A stretch of 35,887 nt of DNA. It comes from Limibacillus sp. Its GTDB lineage: Bacteria > Pseudomonadota > Alphaproteobacteria > Kiloniellales > CECT-8803. Below, one piece after another: positions 34,368-35,887 of this stretch (positions are counted from its first letter, which is position 1; each line of letters starts with the position of its first letter). Made by a program: the position numbers and the translations under genes. The stretch covers positions 35,001 to 70,887 of the forward strand of contig JARRJC010000024.1 in assembly GCA_037379885.1 (NCBI GenBank), written 5' to 3'. Below the pieces are notes generated by a model. The model searched no databases. It saw only the letters and a list, made by a program, of their open reading frames with translations, and had not been told where the DNA came from.

Positions 34368-34378
34368 TTGTCGGACAA
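34368..34378. promoter_or_regulatory. TTGTCGGACAA palindrome, GntR operator candidate
   Basis: An 11-bp palindrome with a central G in the divergent region between the GntR gene and the flavin reductase gene. The TTGTC-N-GACAA shape is common for FadR-type GntR operators. It is likely bound by the adjacent regulator. Confidence 0.55.
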
Positions 34379-34451
34379 GTTAACGGAATGCCTCTCAGGG
34401 TCAAGCCAACGGCAGTCCGGCTAGCGCCTTTGACGCCTCTCGTCACTTGCA

Positions 34452-34481
34452 TTGACAGACGGTCGGGTCTGGGCGTAATGG
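34452..34481 (+). promoter_or_regulatory. Sigma-70-like promoter for the flavin reductase operon
   Basis: TTGACA at 34452-34457, an 18-base spacer and TAATGG at 34476-34481, about 80 bases before ATG 34561. The -35 is perfect and the -10 is partial. Confidence 0.5.
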
Positions 34482-34560
34482 AAATCCAAAGCGCTCAAGT
34501 GGGCACGCAGTGAGCCTAATCGGTGTGTGCCAATCCTGGTTTTTGATTGGGGTTGGCAGC

Positions 34561-35559
34561 ATGACATCCGGAACACCCAGCAGAGATATCGAGGGGACGG
34601 GTCCCTCCAGCGGCGAGGCGCCCTACGACGAGCGCGCGCTTCGGCGCGCTTTCGGCGCTTTCACGACCGGCGTCACCATCGCAACCACGCTGGACTGCGA
34701 TGGGAAGCCTTGGGGCTTCACGGCGAACTCCTTTACCTCGGTCTCTCTCGATCCACCCCTCCTTCTCGTATGCCTGGCCAAGACGGCAGGCAGCTACGAG
34801 GCCTTCCTGAAGGCCGAGCATTTCGCCATCAACGTGCTCTCAGCCGCCCAGCGCGACGCTTCCGTGGCCTTCGCGACGCTGGGCGCCCGCAAGTTCGATG
34901 CCGTTCCTTGGCGCAAGGAGAAGAGCGGTGCACCGGTGCTCGATGGCGTGGTCGCCTGGTTCGACTGTGCGCTGGAGCAGGTGGTGAAGGCCGGGGACCA
35001 TGCGATCCTGATCGGTCGGGTTCTGGCCTTCGACAGCAACGGGGAGGAGCCGCTCGCCTACTGCCGGGGGGCTTACCTTTCCTTTGAGTTGAACCGCATG
35101 GCGCTGCGGGCCGCCGAGGACTCCGGGCACCTGAGCGTCGCCGCCATCGTGGAACGGGGCGATACGATCTTCCTGCTGAACGACCCGGTGAGCAACCGGC
35201 TGAGCCTGCCCAGGGCGCCGCGCTTCGGGCGCCCGGATGACCCGGAGAGCCTGATAGGCCTTCTGAAGAAGGAGGGGGTCTCAGCGCGTCTGCCGTTCCT
35301 CTTCGCGGTCTATGAGGAGTCCGGCAAAGAAGTCGTGGTCTATCGCGGCGAGGCGGTCGGCGAGATCGTCAATCCCGGCGGCAACCGGCGCTTCTTCGCG
35401 CTGGACGACCTGCCCTGGGAGCGCATCGCCGACCCGGCGCTGAAGAGCATGCTGGAGCGCTACCGCCGGGAGCGGAAGGCAAGCGCCTTTGGTCTCTACA
35501 TAGGCACCGCTGAGGAAGGAGCGGTTGAACCCCTGCCGGAAGAGGAGGAGCGGTCATGA
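34561..35559 (+). CDS. Flavin reductase-like domain protein with Nudix-like C-terminal half
   Basis: A 332-residue protein from ATG 34561; a GTG at 34510 would add 17 residues without a better ribosome site. Residues about 20-170 form a flavin-reductase/FMN-binding domain (FGAFTTGVTIATT, GFTANSFTSVSLDPPLLLVCL, the usual NSFTSVSLDPP motif). Residues about 185-325 resemble a Nudix-type fold (FFALDDLPWERI...MLERYRRE) but lack a proper Nudix box, so hydrolase activity is doubtful. It likely supplies reduced FMN to the luciferase-like monooxygenase encoded next, which it overlaps by 4 bases. The role of the C-terminal half is unknown. Confidence 0.85.
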   Translation: MTSGTPSRDIEGTGPSSGEAPYDERALRRAFGAFTTGVTIATTLDCDGKPWGFTANSFTSVSLDPPLLLVCLAKTAGSYEAFLKAEHFAINVLSAAQRDASVAFATLGARKFDAVPWRKEKSGAPVLDGVVAWFDCALEQVVKAGDHAILIGRVLAFDSNGEEPLAYCRGAYLSFELNRMALRAAEDSGHLSVAAIVERGDTIFLLNDPVSNRLSLPRAPRFGRPDDPESLIGLLKKEGVSARLPFLFAVYEESGKEVVVYRGEAVGEIVNPGGNRRFFALDDLPWERIADPALKSMLERYRRERKASAFGLYIGTAEEGAVEPLPEEEERS

Positions 35560-35887
35560 AGTTCTCTCTCTTTGCCCACATGGAGCGTCTGGATCCCAAT
35601 CAGGACATGCGCCGCCTGCACGCTGAGTTCCTGGAACTCTGCGACATGGCCGAAGACGCTGGCTTCGAAGCGATCTGGACCGGCGAACATCACGGCATGA
35701 ACTTCACCATCGCGCCGAACCCCTTCTTGAACCTCGTTGATCTGGCGCGCCGGACCAGCCGGGTGCGCCTTGGCACCGGCACCATCGTCGCGCCCTTCTG
35801 GCATCCCATCAAACTGGCGGGCGAGGCGGCCATGACCGACATCCTCTGCGATGGGCGGCTGGAGATCGGGCTGGCCCGCGGGGCCTA
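35556..35887 (+). CDS. LLM-class flavin-dependent monooxygenase (partial, runs off the window)
   Basis: The first 110 residues of a luciferase-like monooxygenase. The N-terminal FSLFAHMERLD, the AEDAGFEAIWTGEHHG segment with the flavin-side EHH, and VRLGTGTIVAPFWHPIKLAGEAAM...DGRLEIGLARG are family hallmarks. Such enzymes use FMNH2 from a partner reductase and O2 to oxidise organic substrates. ATG 35556 overlaps the flavin-reductase stop (ATGA), so it forms a coupled two-component system. The 3' end lies beyond 35887. Confidence 0.92.
   Translation, partial: MKFSLFAHMERLDPNQDMRRLHAEFLELCDMAEDAGFEAIWTGEHHGMNFTIAPNPFLNLVDLARRTSRVRLGTGTIVAPFWHPIKLAGEAAMTDILCDGRLEIGLARGA

Overview
The window is GC-rich (roughly 64% by eye) and reads like an alphaproteobacterial chromosome, probably from the Rhodospirillales/Rhodovibrionales/Kiloniellales group. 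The reasons are an initiator tRNA of alphaproteobacterial type, many solute-transport and catabolic modules, GntR/FadR-type regulators, and TRAP-TAXI, BKACE and MlrC families that are common in those bacteria. The taxonomy is inference from gene content. No phage, insertion sequence, CRISPR array or plasmid feature was seen.

Layout. (1) 1-235: A-rich leader, tRNA-fMet and a long hairpin; in alphaproteobacteria this tRNA usually closes an rRNA operon, so the left edge probably abuts one. (2) 340-7650: a catabolic cluster. It holds a 3-hydroxyisobutyrate-dehydrogenase-family enzyme and a metallo-beta-lactamase-fold hydrolase (+), then a GntR regulator and a maleate-isomerase/Asp-Glu-racemase-family enzyme (-). 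Divergent from these run a GatC/AtzG-like small subunit, an amidase and two creatinase-type M24 hydrolases (+). Three ATGTATACAT-like sites sit in the divergent promoter. (3) 7928-8137: a 39-residue membrane miniprotein and a bidirectional terminator. (4) 8161-13645 (-): a peptide/nickel-type ABC importer operon (binding protein, two permeases, double ATPase). (5) 14152-20218: a tricarballylate-type cluster (tcuA, tcuB, an isocitrate/tartrate-type decarboxylating dehydrogenase, a class V PLP enzyme) divergent from an AbrB-family membrane protein. (6) 20242-27143 (-): GntR regulator, PrpF/GalD-family isomerase, a 77-residue protein, an SLC13-type carrier with TrkA-C domains, an SDR, and an MlrC-GNAT fusion. 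(7) 27234-30090: a 60-residue membrane protein, a BKACE enzyme and a Uup-like ABC-F ATPase. (8) 30098-34319 (-): a TRAP-TAXI transporter and its GntR regulator. (9) 34561 to the end: a flavin reductase fusion and a luciferase-like monooxygenase (cut by the window edge).

How the parts fit. The region looks like a row of scavenging modules, each with a transporter, a few hydrolases, isomerases or dehydrogenases, and often a GntR regulator. The amidase/M24/isomerase cluster is the best candidate for an undescribed pathway. It combines a two-part amidase, two hydrolases that have lost the M24 metal ligands, an isomerase and a GntR operator array, which suggests stepwise breakdown of a nitrogen-containing cyclic or ureido compound; the substrate is unknown. 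The tcu/PrpF/SLC13 part suggests uptake and breakdown of tricarboxylate-like compounds.

Three gene integrity anomalies stand out. The TRAP permease frame is interrupted by a single in-frame TAG in a conserved motif. The ABC-F gene lacks a usable start in its frame and collides head to head with the BKACE gene. The first dehydrogenase lacks an ATG/GTG/TTG start upstream of its nucleotide-binding motif and probably starts at CTG. These may be real biology or base-level sequence errors.
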